Assembly: GCF_036860675.1 (NCBI RefSeq)
Contig: NZ_JAYKGK010000003.1
Location: 303,163-367,162 of the forward strand
Direction: 5' to 3'
Length of the DNA stretch: 64,000 bases
Source of the DNA: Rosettibacter primus
GTDB taxonomy: Bacteria; Bacteroidota; Ignavibacteria; Ignavibacteriales; Melioribacteraceae
Within the stretch, counting starts at the first letter, position 1. Every line of letters begins with the position of its first letter. The notes below the pieces were generated by a model, which worked only from the letters and a program-made list of their open reading frames with translations, searched no databases and was not told where the DNA came from. The translations under genes were made by a program, and so were the position numbers. Positions 9,663-19,257 of this stretch are shown here, in pieces.

Positions 9663-10945
9663 TCAGTAATACTTGCTAATTTTTCAAATTTTTTTCTGTA
9701 TTTATAATTAATTAACGTATCCACATCTACTAATTTATTTTTTATTAGATGTGCATTTATAAAAGTTTTATTTTTAAGAAAAAGATAGGCCAACAAATTA
9801 TTTTCATCGTCATATTTAATCTCATCAAACTTAAGAAATACTGGATTTCCTTTGGTTATATTTTTAATGAACTCGATTGTTTTTTGTTCGTCTTTTAATT
9901 TTGGTTTTACACCTAATAACTTTATTAATTGACCAGAATTTAATCTTATTTTGTTTGGTGTTAATACTTCATTTACATAATAATATTTATTGTTGGAAAC
10001 TTCATTACCTGTAATTTTTGAACCAAAAGTTAATTTCCTTGGGTCAATTTTTTTATCAAATTGAATCGGGTCCCTAAATAAATACGGCAGTGTATTTAAA
10101 TTAAATTGAACCGGACCTTGTTCGATAAATTCAATTGAAAAATCTTTTTCAAAAAGTTGATGCTCTTTTACTTTTAATTTTTCTTCTATAATACTTTTAT
10201 ATTTTTTATTAATTTCATATCCAATTGAATTTCTTTGCAAATGGATTGCAGCTAAACTTGTTGTTCCACTACCACAGAAAGGGTCTAAAACAGTTTCTCC
10301 TACAAAACTAAACATTCTTATTAACCGTCTTGGTAATTCTTCTGGAAACATTGCTAAATGCCCATTTTGTCTTTCGCCCGAGAAGTTCCAGTGCCCGGAA
10401 AAATAATCATTCCATTCTTCTTGAGTAAGTTTTGATTTTTCTTTCTGTTCTTTTGTGGGCTTAGGAGGTTCCCCCAGTTTCTTGAAAATTAATATAAATT
10501 CATAATCAATTTTAATTATTCCATTTCTCGGGTAAGGATAAGAACCCATCACAGAGGCACCGCCTGTTGTGTTCGATGTTGTAACTTTTTGCCATATAAT
10601 TGCACCCATGTAATCAAAACCAATAGTTTCACAGAATCGAATTATCTCCGTTCTAATAGGAATTACTTTATATCTTCCATAATAAACCGATCTTGCAAAT
10701 TGATCTCCAATATTTATACATAATCTGCAACCTTTATGTAAAACACGATGACATTCTTGCCATACCAAATTCAAATTATTTATATAATCTTCATATGTAT
10801 CATCAAAACCAATTTGGTCGGGATGTCCATAGTCTTTTAATTGCCAATAAGGTGGTGATGTAATTATCAAATGAACAGATTCATCTTCTACTTCTTTCAT
10901 ACATCGAGAATCGCCAAATATGATTTTGTGTTTTGTTTTATTCAT
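9659..10945 (-). CDS. Beta-class DNA methyltransferase (N4-cytosine type, MjaI-like) with C-terminal thermonuclease-like domain
   Basis: The 428-residue protein has motif IV TSPPYW at residues 29-34 and, later, the AdoMet-binding motif I DPFCGSGTT near 220-228. That order marks the beta class; SPPYW is typical of N4-cytosine and some N6-adenine enzymes. With the MjaI-like nuclease next to it, methylation of CTAG is likely. After about residue 305 a separate domain follows (IRLNSGQLIKLLGV, a central NPVFLKFDEIKYD, then LLAYLFLKNKTFINAHLI) that reads like a staphylococcal nuclease fold. The catalytic Arg/Glu/Arg of that fold are not evident: the first Arg position reads Lys and the GR before LAY reads NL. 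It may be a DNA-binding module rather than a nuclease. Confidence 0.9.
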   Translation of the reverse strand: MNKTKHKIIFGDSRCMKEVEDESVHLIITSPPYWQLKDYGHPDQIGFDDTYEDYINNLNLVWQECHRVLHKGCRLCINIGDQFARSVYYGRYKVIPIRTEIIRFCETIGFDYMGAIIWQKVTTSNTTGGASVMGSYPYPRNGIIKIDYEFILIFKKLGEPPKPTKEQKEKSKLTQEEWNDYFSGHWNFSGERQNGHLAMFPEELPRRLIRMFSFVGETVLDPFCGSGTTSLAAIHLQRNSIGYEINKKYKSIIEEKLKVKEHQLFEKDFSIEFIEQGPVQFNLNTLPYLFRDPIQFDKKIDPRKLTFGSKITGNEVSNNKYYYVNEVLTPNKIRLNSGQLIKLLGVKPKLKDEQKTIEFIKNITKGNPVFLKFDEIKYDDENNLLAYLFLKNKTFINAHLIKNKLVDVDTLINYKYRKKFEKLASITE

Positions 10946-10963
10946 AATAACTACATCTCTAAA

Positions 10964-11393
10964 TTAAATCTGTTCATAATCATTCTTTTCAATTAATTTT
11001 TGTATATAATTTTCAATTACACTTATCAATTCCTTAGCATTTTTAATTTGAGTCATCACATGAGATTATGTAAAAATCATCATAATCTGATTGAATTCTT
11101 ATATTGAATGCGGTGCTAACTATTTTTAAGTACTTTTTATCAATTTTACCTGTGCTAATATATTTTTGATTAAATAAATGAATTATACCGGAATGTTTTT
11201 TTGAATCAACTTTATCAAAAGCTAGCAATGCTCTAATTGCATGAAACATTGCGTAATAAGAACGATTAATTGATTGAAGGAGTAAATTTTCATCTAATAA
11301 TTTTTCTGCTGCTTCTAAATCATTCTTTGCTTTCTCTACTCTATATATAGCAAGTTCTTTTAAGCTATGATTCATAAATAATTTGTCCTTCAT
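10964..11393 (-). pseudogene. HEPN-domain protein (toxin-like), frameshifted near its C-terminus
   Basis: The intact reading frame covers 11043-11393 and gives 116 residues. It carries the HEPN core SYYAMFHAIRALL with the RNase-type motif R44-x6-H51, then KKHSGIIHLFNQKY and IQSDYDDFYIIS. Full-length PF05168 HEPN proteins continue after that point with a helix of the kind A-x-EFI-x-x-I-x-x-YI. Exactly such a helix (TQIKNAKELISVIENYIQKL) is encoded in the neighbouring frame from about 11050 down to a TAA at 10964-10966. One extra base near 11050-11060 would explain this. The first 29 bp overlap the MNT gene, the usual arrangement of HEPN/MNT pairs. The mutation could be real, inactivating the C-terminus, or a sequencing error. 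Confidence 0.82.
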
Positions 11394-11700
11394 TCAAAAT
11401 ATTTGAATAAAATGGAAGTATATCTTTATACTTCACAAAATATTCAGTATTTATAACAATTAACGTAATAATTATTCCATACTTAAGAGTAAGTTCGCTT
11501 ACAATATCGCCTATTAAATTGTTATAAGAACTCATCTCAAATGTTGGTACATTTACAATAGCCGCGAAATCTATATCTGAATCTTCATCGTAATCACCCC
11601 TAACATATGACCCATATAAAAAAACTTTTTCTAGTTTTGCACCAAAAATTTCTTTAGCTGCTATTTCTACTTCTTTTTTTAATTCTTCAATATTTATCAT
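11365..11700 (-). CDS. MNT-type nucleotidyltransferase (antitoxin-like partner of HEPN)
   Basis: The 111-residue protein is a minimal nucleotidyltransferase. The hallmark GS-x10-DxD is complete: G30-S31, then D42-I43-D44 in DEDSDIDFAAIV. In type VII toxin-antitoxin systems such proteins adenylylate or otherwise neutralise the HEPN RNase encoded beside them. The gene lies 3 bp after leuS and overlaps the HEPN gene by 29 bp, so it is probably expressed from the leuS promoter and coupled to HEPN. Confidence 0.88.
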   Translation of the reverse strand: MINIEELKKEVEIAAKEIFGAKLEKVFLYGSYVRGDYDEDSDIDFAAIVNVPTFEMSSYNNLIGDIVSELTLKYGIIITLIVINTEYFVKYKDILPFYSNILNEGQIIYES

Positions 11701-11703
11701 AGT

Positions 11704-14169
11704 TTACTTTACCACAATATTATAAATCTTATTAGGCACATAAATTTCTTTTACAATCTGTTTACCGTTAACATATGATTTCACTTTTTCATCTTCATAT
11801 ACTCTAACTTTAACTTCTGATTCGGACAAATCTGCCGGCATTTCAATTTTTGCCCGCACTTTACCATTTATTTGAACAACAATTAATACATTTTCTTTAA
11901 TCAGTGCTGCAGGATCAGCTTCGTACCAGAACGGATTTTCAAAAATAGATTTTTCTTTCCCTATTATATTCCAGCATTCTTCTCCAAGATGCGGTGCAAG
12001 CGGAGAAATCATCAATGCAAATCTTTCAAGTGCATAAGTCTGCAAATCTTTTCTGCATTCATTTAGATTTTTTAAATCATTTAACAATTCCATCATAGCA
12101 GCAACAGCTGTATTAAATCTGAAATTATCAATTTCTGAATCTATCTTAGTTAAGGTTTGATTTATTTTACGATAGATAATTTTTTCAGCTTCATTTAATT
12201 CCGAAATTTCATATTTATCTTTTGAAGGAAATTCTTTTGCAATTCCTTGATAAGAATTAAAGAGTGTATAAACTCTTTGAACAAATCTATCAACCCCAAT
12301 AATTCCTTTATCACTCCAATCACCGCCCAATTCGTATGGTCCCATAAACATCAAATACATTCTGAAAACATCTGAGCCGAATTGTTCAATAAATGTATTC
12401 GGGTCAACAACATTTCCTTTTGATTTAGACATCTTAGCACCTTGATTTGTAATTGTGCCTTGATGAATTAATTTAAGAAATGGTTCATCACTATTTACAA
12501 GTCCAATATCACGTAAAAATTTATGAATGAATCTTGCATACAGCAGATGCATAGTTGCGTGTTCTGCCCCTCCAACATAAACATCAACAGGAGTCCATTT
12601 ATTTGCCAAATCTACATCAAACATTCCATTTTCATATTTTGGATTAAGATAACGTAAATAATACCAGGATGAATCAACAAATGTATCCATAGTATCGGGG
12701 TCTCGTTTAGCAGGTTTACCACACTTTGGACATGTTGTGTTTATAAATTCTTCACAGCTTGCAAGCGGTGAACCACCTTCTGGTTTAAAATTTACTTTAT
12801 ACGGTAATACAACGGGTAATTGCTCTTCTGGTACAGAAACCTCACCGCATTTATCACAATGAACAATTGGAATTGGAGTTCCCCAATAACGTTGACGGGA
12901 AATTAACCAATCCCTCAATCTATAATTTATTGTTCTTTTTCCAACTCCCGCAGCTTCAAGGTCTTCTGAAATTTTTTGAATACCAACATCCGAGTTCAAT
13001 CCATTATATTTACCAGAATTAATCATAATTCCAACATCTGTATAAGCAGCTGTAAGTTCATCTTCTTCTTTCGTTCCGGGTTGAAGAATTACTTTCTTAA
13101 TTGGCAAATTAAATTTTTTTGCAAACTCAAAATCTCTTTCATCGTGACCTGGAACTGCCATAACACAGCCTGTACCATAAGTTGCCAATACATAATCAGC
13201 AATCCAGATTGGAACTCGTTCACCATTGACAGGATTAATTGCATAAGCACCCGTAGGCACACCTGTCTTTTCTTTTACTGTAGAAGTTCTCTCAACTTCG
13301 GTTAAAGATTTTATTGAATCAATATATTTTTCGACTCCTTCACGAAACTCTGGTTTTGTAATTTTCAGAACTAAATCATGTTCAGGAGCTAATACAACAT
13401 AAGTTACACCAAATAATGTATCTGGTCTTGTTGTAAATACTTTTATTTTCTCATCGTGTCCTTCAATTTGAAAATCAATTTCAGTTCCATAACTTTTACC
13501 AATCCAGTTTATTTGCATTATTTTAGTTTTTTCTGGCCAATCTATTTTATTTAATCCATCAAGAAGTTCATCAGCATATTGAGTAATCTTGAAGAACCAT
13601 TGAGTAAGATTTTTTTGAATTACAGTTGTTCCGCAGCGTTCACAGCCGCCATCATTTAAAACTTGTTCACGAGCTAAAACTGTTTGACAGGAAGGACACC
13701 AATTAACCGGTGCATTTTTTCTATAAGCCAATCCTCTTTTATACATTTGAAGGAAAAGCCACTGATTCCATTTATAATATTCAGGAACACATGTCATTAA
13801 TTCTGCATCCCAATCATACATTCCGCCCATTCGATTCAACATTTTTCTAATATCCCTGATATTTTGCAATGTACTATCTTGTGGATGAATTCCTGTTTTA
13901 ATTGCATAATTTTCTGCAGGTAAGCCAAATGCATCGTAACCCATTGGTTCGAACACATTAAAGCCTTTTAATTTTTTATAACGAGCAAAAGAATCTGTAG
14001 GTCCATAATTATACCAGTGCCCAATATGCATTTTTGCACCGGAAGGATAAATAAACATTACAAGCACATAAAGTTTTTTATCAATTTTTGATAAATCTGT
14101 TTTAAATACTTTTTTTTCTTCCCAGAATTTTTGCCACTTTAATTCGATTTCTTCAAATGGGTATTTCAT
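11704..14169 (-). CDS. leuS: Leucyl-tRNA synthetase
   Basis: The 821-residue class I synthetase charges tRNA-Leu. The HIGH-type motif is MHIGHW near residue 46-51 after YPSGAK, and the KMSKS loop is AKMSKSKGNVVDPN near 580. The CP1 editing domain is shown by TTRPDTLFGVTYV and GTGCVMAVPGHDERD. Two zinc-ribbon-like clusters, CPSC...CERCG and CDKC...CPKCGK, are present. The length is normal. It is the first gene of a likely transcript that continues into MNT, HEPN, the restriction-modification pair and serS. Confidence 0.97.
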   Translation of the reverse strand: MKYPFEEIELKWQKFWEEKKVFKTDLSKIDKKLYVLVMFIYPSGAKMHIGHWYNYGPTDSFARYKKLKGFNVFEPMGYDAFGLPAENYAIKTGIHPQDSTLQNIRDIRKMLNRMGGMYDWDAELMTCVPEYYKWNQWLFLQMYKRGLAYRKNAPVNWCPSCQTVLAREQVLNDGGCERCGTTVIQKNLTQWFFKITQYADELLDGLNKIDWPEKTKIMQINWIGKSYGTEIDFQIEGHDEKIKVFTTRPDTLFGVTYVVLAPEHDLVLKITKPEFREGVEKYIDSIKSLTEVERTSTVKEKTGVPTGAYAINPVNGERVPIWIADYVLATYGTGCVMAVPGHDERDFEFAKKFNLPIKKVILQPGTKEEDELTAAYTDVGIMINSGKYNGLNSDVGIQKISEDLEAAGVGKRTINYRLRDWLISRQRYWGTPIPIVHCDKCGEVSVPEEQLPVVLPYKVNFKPEGGSPLASCEEFINTTCPKCGKPAKRDPDTMDTFVDSSWYYLRYLNPKYENGMFDVDLANKWTPVDVYVGGAEHATMHLLYARFIHKFLRDIGLVNSDEPFLKLIHQGTITNQGAKMSKSKGNVVDPNTFIEQFGSDVFRMYLMFMGPYELGGDWSDKGIIGVDRFVQRVYTLFNSYQGIAKEFPSKDKYEISELNEAEKIIYRKINQTLTKIDSEIDNFRFNTAVAAMMELLNDLKNLNECRKDLQTYALERFALMISPLAPHLGEECWNIIGKEKSIFENPFWYEADPAALIKENVLIVVQINGKVRAKIEMPADLSESEVKVRVYEDEKVKSYVNGKQIVKEIYVPNKIYNIVVK

Positions 14170-14296
14170 AGCTCACACAAATTTGTTTGAAATTAATTAG
14201 AAACTTATCAAAAACGAAAGGGTTTATCAAGAAAACTGCTTGGTTATTATGAAATAACTTATTTTATAATCTTGATTTTAATTCAGCCCATTCATC

Positions 14297-17110
14297 TTAC
14301 TTCATCAATATCATCTTCTTCACAAAAAAATTACCTTCAGTTTGAAGTGTATAGAAATATACACCGCTTGAAAGTTTTGATGCATTAAATTCCACTTTAT
14401 AATTTCCTGGTTCTTTTACTTCATCTACCAATGTTTGAATTTCTCTTCCTAAAGCATCATAAACTTTCAGAATTGCTCTGCTTGATTTTGATATTTGATA
14501 ATTAATAATTGTAAAAGAATTAAATGGATTGGGATAATTTTGATATAATGCAAACTCTTTTGGAGCAGGTTCTTCATTTGAAACATCTGAAATTAAAGAA
14601 ATATATTTTTCTCTGCTAAGTCGAATAGCATTTCTAAGTTCGTTCAAATTTTCACCTGCAGCAAGAACAAATGCAACTGGCAAAGTTTCACCTGCCGAAA
14701 TATTAAATGGTCCCCCTGAAATTGTAAACGAAACATCTGCCGGACCTGCACCTTTGTTTACAATTCCACTTGAAAGCGAAATCCATTTATCTTTCTTAGT
14801 AAATCCTCCTGATTCTATGTCAAACAAAGTAACTTCATTATAAATTGGATAGAATCCATATTTATCAGAAGAAATTAGTGCTGCTGCAGCATAATTGCTG
14901 CTTAAATTTTTATCAACACAATAAGCATAACCAAAATTTTCAATATAATCATACACAACAGAATCTTTTGTTGCATCGTCTGGCGGAATATCCCAATCAA
15001 AGAAAAAGCCTGCATACAATCCATTAATTTCCTGCGTTGTTGTATTTTTCAAATTCATCACTAAAATTATAAAATTATCATACGGCTGTTGATTGAATGA
15101 ATATGATTTAAGCTGTGTTTCTATTCCCAATCTTCCTTGACCAAAATTATAATCATCAAATACAGCTGTTCCAATTTCATCACCATTAGTTTTAACAATT
15201 TTAAATTGTTCAATAATTCTAAAATCATTTCTTTGAACAAAGGTTTCTCTTGCAGCATCCATTACTGTTGTTTCAGATGTGCCATACATAAAAGCTCCTT
15301 CGAACATCAGATTTTCTTCTCTATATTTAAATCCAATTCCTTCCTGATTATCTGGATAATCATTAAATCCAAGAGTTCCTTTGCTTGTAATCGTCATTGA
15401 AATTTTATTTGCCGTATGACTATCATAAGTTGGATTAATTCTTGCAGAGAACCATTGAAAGTCTGAATAATTATTCCCTGAAAATTTCAGCATAAAATTA
15501 ACGGTGTGATTATATGGGACATTGTCCAGAACTATGAACGAGAATGCATCGGTAGTGACAGTCTCAAGAGTATTTAATTGATTAATTGAAAATCTGGAAT
15601 TAATTAATTGAATTGATGGGTCATCACAGATTAAATCTACATTGACATTAGAAGCTAAATCAAGGAAGTTCTGGAATGTAATATTAATAAAAACTTGTTC
15701 ACCTTTTTCGAGCAAACCATTTTCATTTCCCTTATCGAGATATTTAATATCTACTGCCCGTACGGAAATTAAATTTGTATCTTTAACAGCTTTAAAAGCA
15801 TTAATTCTACCGCGACCCAAAAGATATTTTAAAGAGTCATCATTTGCTGCATAAATATCATCACAGGTCATTCTAATTTTTTCTGCTGCTTGAAGCGGGG
15901 TATAATCTGGATATCGAGAAAACACTAATGCAGCTAAACCTGCAACATGGGGTGCAGACATAGATGAACCACTAATTTGTTTATACATTTGTCCTGATAT
16001 TGTAGGCCAGGTTGATATAATTGAAGTGCCGGGTGCAAAAACATCAATATAATTACCATAATTACTTCCAGATGTTTTGTTGTAGTAAGCTCTATGAATT
16101 CCATCTGAATCAAGCCAGCCGACCGAAAGAACGCCATTATAACTTGCTGGATAAAATGGCTCTTTTTTGTTTTCATTGCCTGCAGAAGCTACTATAAGTG
16201 CGCCTTTTGAAATCGCATAATCAATTATTTCCTGTTCATATCTTGAATATCCATAACCACCCCAGCTGCAATTAATCACTTTAGCTCCATTATCAGCTGC
16301 ATATTTTATTCCTTCAAAACCATAATAAATATATGGGATATTATTATTATTTCTTTTATCCCCTCTTGATGCTTTCACTGGCATTATTGAGCAATTATAC
16401 CCAATAGAAGCAATTCCAATTTTATTATTTGTAACTGCTGCTGCAATTCCTGCTACATGTGTGCCATGATAACCAACTCCAAATCCAAATGGTGCTTGGT
16501 CTTCGGATGGGTCGTTGTCAGGCGTTCCATTCAATCCTCCAAAATCATATCCAAGTATATTCCCATTACTATCTCGATAAACATTTCCACTTATATCTGA
16601 ATGTCTCCAGTCAACTCCTATATCAACAATTGCAATAATAATTGTTGAATCACCTTTTGTAATGTCCCACGCTTTAGTAGCAGAAATTTGTGAAAGATTA
16701 ATTTGTGTTCCACTAAGATAAATTGAGTCGTTCGGCATATAAGTTATCTGTCTTACAAATTTGGGTTCAGCCCATTCAATTTCCTTCATGCTTGAAATTT
16801 TTTTCGATACAATCAACGGGTCGTTTCCTGATTTAAGTTTTACGTTATAAATCCTATCTAATTTATCTTCACCTTTCTTTAATGCATTCTGAAACTCAGA
16901 AAAAACCGGTTTTATTTCTTGAACAGTTTCACCCTTTAATACAGAATTTATTCTTTTTTTAATCTCTATAGGATTAGCATAATTATCTTTTACTTTTATT
17001 ATTACAGTATTTGAAAGATATATCAGATTACCTTTTTCAATTACAGATTCTTGAGAAAAAATCAGCATTGTGTGAAATAATATCAAAGTAAATATGATTT
17101 TTATCTTCAT
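14297..17110 (-). CDS. Secreted subtilisin-like (S8) serine protease with T9SS type A sorting domain
   Basis: The 937-residue protein has a signal peptide (about 1-20, cleaved after MLIFSQ), a propeptide-like segment to about 130 and an S8 domain. The catalytic triad is visible: D163 (IVDIGVDW), H215 (GYHGTHVAG) and a Ser near 382 (SGSSMSAPHVAGLAAL). Beta-rich domains of unknown role follow from about 450 to 840. The last 85 residues form a type A sorting domain (LYQNYPNPFNS..., YDALGREIQTLVDE, LSSGVYFYTLQ, KKMILMK) that directs export through the type IX system and often anchoring to the surface. It probably degrades proteins outside the cell. It is followed 37 bp upstream by the M1 peptidase gene, suggesting joint roles in peptide use. 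Confidence 0.95.
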   Translation of the reverse strand: MKIKIIFTLILFHTMLIFSQESVIEKGNLIYLSNTVIIKVKDNYANPIEIKKRINSVLKGETVQEIKPVFSEFQNALKKGEDKLDRIYNVKLKSGNDPLIVSKKISSMKEIEWAEPKFVRQITYMPNDSIYLSGTQINLSQISATKAWDITKGDSTIIIAIVDIGVDWRHSDISGNVYRDSNGNILGYDFGGLNGTPDNDPSEDQAPFGFGVGYHGTHVAGIAAAVTNNKIGIASIGYNCSIMPVKASRGDKRNNNNIPYIYYGFEGIKYAADNGAKVINCSWGGYGYSRYEQEIIDYAISKGALIVASAGNENKKEPFYPASYNGVLSVGWLDSDGIHRAYYNKTSGSNYGNYIDVFAPGTSIISTWPTISGQMYKQISGSSMSAPHVAGLAALVFSRYPDYTPLQAAEKIRMTCDDIYAANDDSLKYLLGRGRINAFKAVKDTNLISVRAVDIKYLDKGNENGLLEKGEQVFINITFQNFLDLASNVNVDLICDDPSIQLINSRFSINQLNTLETVTTDAFSFIVLDNVPYNHTVNFMLKFSGNNYSDFQWFSARINPTYDSHTANKISMTITSKGTLGFNDYPDNQEGIGFKYREENLMFEGAFMYGTSETTVMDAARETFVQRNDFRIIEQFKIVKTNGDEIGTAVFDDYNFGQGRLGIETQLKSYSFNQQPYDNFIILVMNLKNTTTQEINGLYAGFFFDWDIPPDDATKDSVVYDYIENFGYAYCVDKNLSSNYAAAALISSDKYGFYPIYNEVTLFDIESGGFTKKDKWISLSSGIVNKGAGPADVSFTISGGPFNISAGETLPVAFVLAAGENLNELRNAIRLSREKYISLISDVSNEEPAPKEFALYQNYPNPFNSFTIINYQISKSSRAILKVYDALGREIQTLVDEVKEPGNYKVEFNASKLSSGVYFYTLQTEGNFFVKKMILMK

Positions 17111-17147
17111 AAAACTCTCATACTCTTATGTAATAAACTTTTTATGA

Positions 17148-19037
17148 TTACTTCATCTCTATTGTATTGTCTTTTATGTTGACATCTGGAATTTGATTGT
17201 TGCCAAGCTGAATTTTCTTAATTTTCTTTTTTGAGTTAAAATTAATTTTCTTTTCGTAATTACCATCTTTCCATATATCTGCTTTTGATTCATAAATTAT
17301 TTGTTCTGTATTATCATCATAAACAGCATTTATTTTTACCGGAAGCGGCAAACCACCTTTATTAAAAATTACAATTTCTACTTTATTATCTTTTTGATGT
17401 GCTAATTTTATGGATAAATCTGGATACTTTGTATCAAAGAACCACGCTTTCCAGAACCAATCTAAATTTTGTTTAGAAACTTCATTAAAAGTAAAAAAGA
17501 AGTCATAAGGAACAGGATGTTTACCATTCCATCTTTTAATATACTCATGCAAAGATTTTTTGAACAAATCATCACCAAGTAAATTCCTTAAAAACTCATA
17601 AGCTGCTGCTGGTCTTCTGTATGAAGCATTTCTGTAAGAAGGTCCTCTCATTTGATACGAAGTAATCATTGGAGGCAAATCTTTATCTGTTCCGCCAACC
17701 TCGGAATAACCCTGTGCATTGCGTGTTCGCGGGTCATATCCTTCTGCTTGTTCTGTTTGAAAATCAAAAGGCAGCATAGTTGCCCAGCCTTCATCCATCC
17801 ATGCATATTTTTTCTCGTTAATACCCATAAAAAATGGGAAATATGTATGTGCGATTTCATGAGAAGTCAAGTGAATAGTACCTTGAATTTCCGGAACAGA
17901 TGAATTATTACACATCATTGGAAATTCCATACCACCCTGACCATTGAAGACAGTCATTACTGGATAAGGATATGGATACCCTGGTAGATGAGTGGAAAAA
18001 CTTTCAATTGATTTTCTTGCAATTTCTGCTACCTGATAAAAATCTTTTGAATTAGGATTATATGCGGCTGAAATAAAAGCTCTTCTTCCTGTTTGTTTAT
18101 CTACTACCAGACTTGATGCGTCCCACAAATAATGATTACTTAGAGCAAATGCAAAATCGGGTACATATTCCGCTTTGAATTTGTAAGTTAACTTTTCTTT
18201 GTTCAATGTTATTAAACCTGAGTAATCACTTTCTTCAATTATTCTTACAATTTCGTCTGAAGATAATGCTTTCTTATATTTCTCTAAAATTTTTTCTGAA
18301 AAAACTTCTTCTGGATTTTGTAATACTCCTGTTGCCCAGATGACAAAATTTTTAGGAACTGTAATTTCAACTTCATAATTTCCAAAATCATTATATGTTT
18401 CTGTATTGCCTGTGTAACTTATAACATCCCAACCATCAATGTCATCATATACTGCAATTTGCGGAAACCAATAAGCAACAAACATAGAAGTGCTGTCATA
18501 CGCACCCATTCTTATTTGAGATTTATCAGGAATTTTACATGACCAGTAAAATTCAATTTCAGATTTTTCTTTTGGCAGTATTGGCTTGGATAGTGGGATA
18601 AAAAGATTTGTTCCATCTCGATAAGGTGAATCCTTCTTATTATCAAATTTTATTTCATTGTTGTTATAGACTATTTTATGTAATTCAACTCCTTCATTTA
18701 CAGCATCAGGAGAAATTTGAAAATCACGCATATTGCCTTTTCGATAAATATCCATCAAAAGTTTTACTACTATTCTTTTTAGTGTATCGGGACTATTGTT
18801 ATAATAAACAATTTTCTCTTCTCCAATAATTTTTCTTTCATATGGAAAGACTTCTGCTTTAATTTTATAGTCAGCTCTGTTCTGCCAATAATTTTTTCCT
18901 GGAGTTCCATCATAAGAACGAGTTTCTTTTTCATACGCTTTTTGAAAATTAACAGGAATAAAAAGAGAGGTTTTTTGTGCTAATGCTACTGCTGGTAATA
19001 AAAAAATTAGAATGAGCTTTAAAAGATATGTTTTCAT
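17148..19037 (-). CDS. Exported M1-family zinc metallopeptidase (aminopeptidase-like)
   Basis: The 629-residue protein begins with a signal peptide (LKLILIFLLPAVALAQ). The gluzincin signature HEIAH-x18-E is near residue 390 and reads HEIAHTYFPFFMG...WMDEGWA. A GGMEFP exopeptidase-type motif (FNGQGGMEFPMM) precedes it, as in M1 aminopeptidases. The N-terminal part is the beta-sandwich typical of M1. No type A sorting domain is present at the C-terminus, so a periplasmic or lipid-side location is more likely than surface display. Its neighbour is a secreted S8 protease on the same strand. Confidence 0.93.
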   Translation of the reverse strand: MKTYLLKLILIFLLPAVALAQKTSLFIPVNFQKAYEKETRSYDGTPGKNYWQNRADYKIKAEVFPYERKIIGEEKIVYYNNSPDTLKRIVVKLLMDIYRKGNMRDFQISPDAVNEGVELHKIVYNNNEIKFDNKKDSPYRDGTNLFIPLSKPILPKEKSEIEFYWSCKIPDKSQIRMGAYDSTSMFVAYWFPQIAVYDDIDGWDVISYTGNTETYNDFGNYEVEITVPKNFVIWATGVLQNPEEVFSEKILEKYKKALSSDEIVRIIEESDYSGLITLNKEKLTYKFKAEYVPDFAFALSNHYLWDASSLVVDKQTGRRAFISAAYNPNSKDFYQVAEIARKSIESFSTHLPGYPYPYPVMTVFNGQGGMEFPMMCNNSSVPEIQGTIHLTSHEIAHTYFPFFMGINEKKYAWMDEGWATMLPFDFQTEQAEGYDPRTRNAQGYSEVGGTDKDLPPMITSYQMRGPSYRNASYRRPAAAYEFLRNLLGDDLFKKSLHEYIKRWNGKHPVPYDFFFTFNEVSKQNLDWFWKAWFFDTKYPDLSIKLAHQKDNKVEIVIFNKGGLPLPVKINAVYDDNTEQIIYESKADIWKDGNYEKKINFNSKKKIKKIQLGNNQIPDVNIKDNTIEMK

Positions 19038-19170
19038 TTTAATTCTCTTTTGTTATAAAACAAAGTAAAAATAAATGAAAAGATGTCTTATTACAAATGA
19101 AGATTTATTTACTGTGCTTTTGATTTGTTTTGCTGGTGTTGATTTCGTTTCAAAAATTTTTTCACTTATT

Positions 19171-19253
19171 AAAAAGATAAGAGGCTACCTCATGAGTTCT
19201 GTTTTTCGCGTAATTACATCTCTATATCTTCAACTTTTGAGATAACCTCTTTT
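19171..19253 (-). terminator. Likely intrinsic terminator after gyrA
   Basis: Read on the minus strand, AAGAGGTTATCTCA (19238-19251) pairs with TGAGGTAGCCTCTT (19179-19192) through two G-U pairs, with a loop of about 45 nt. The 3' arm is followed by TATCTTTTT. It sits directly after the gyrA stop codon. The long loop makes this a moderate call. Confidence 0.55.
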
Positions 19254-19257
19254 AATA

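Noticed and set aside
9659..10945. Methyltransferase as an N6-adenine enzyme
   Set aside because: SPPYW is shared by both types, but the MjaI-type partner favours N4-cytosine; not fully excluded.
9084..11393. CRISPR or phage-type element in the defence region
   Set aside because: No direct repeats, no integrase or transposase and no att-like repeats are visible; only RM and HEPN/MNT genes are present.
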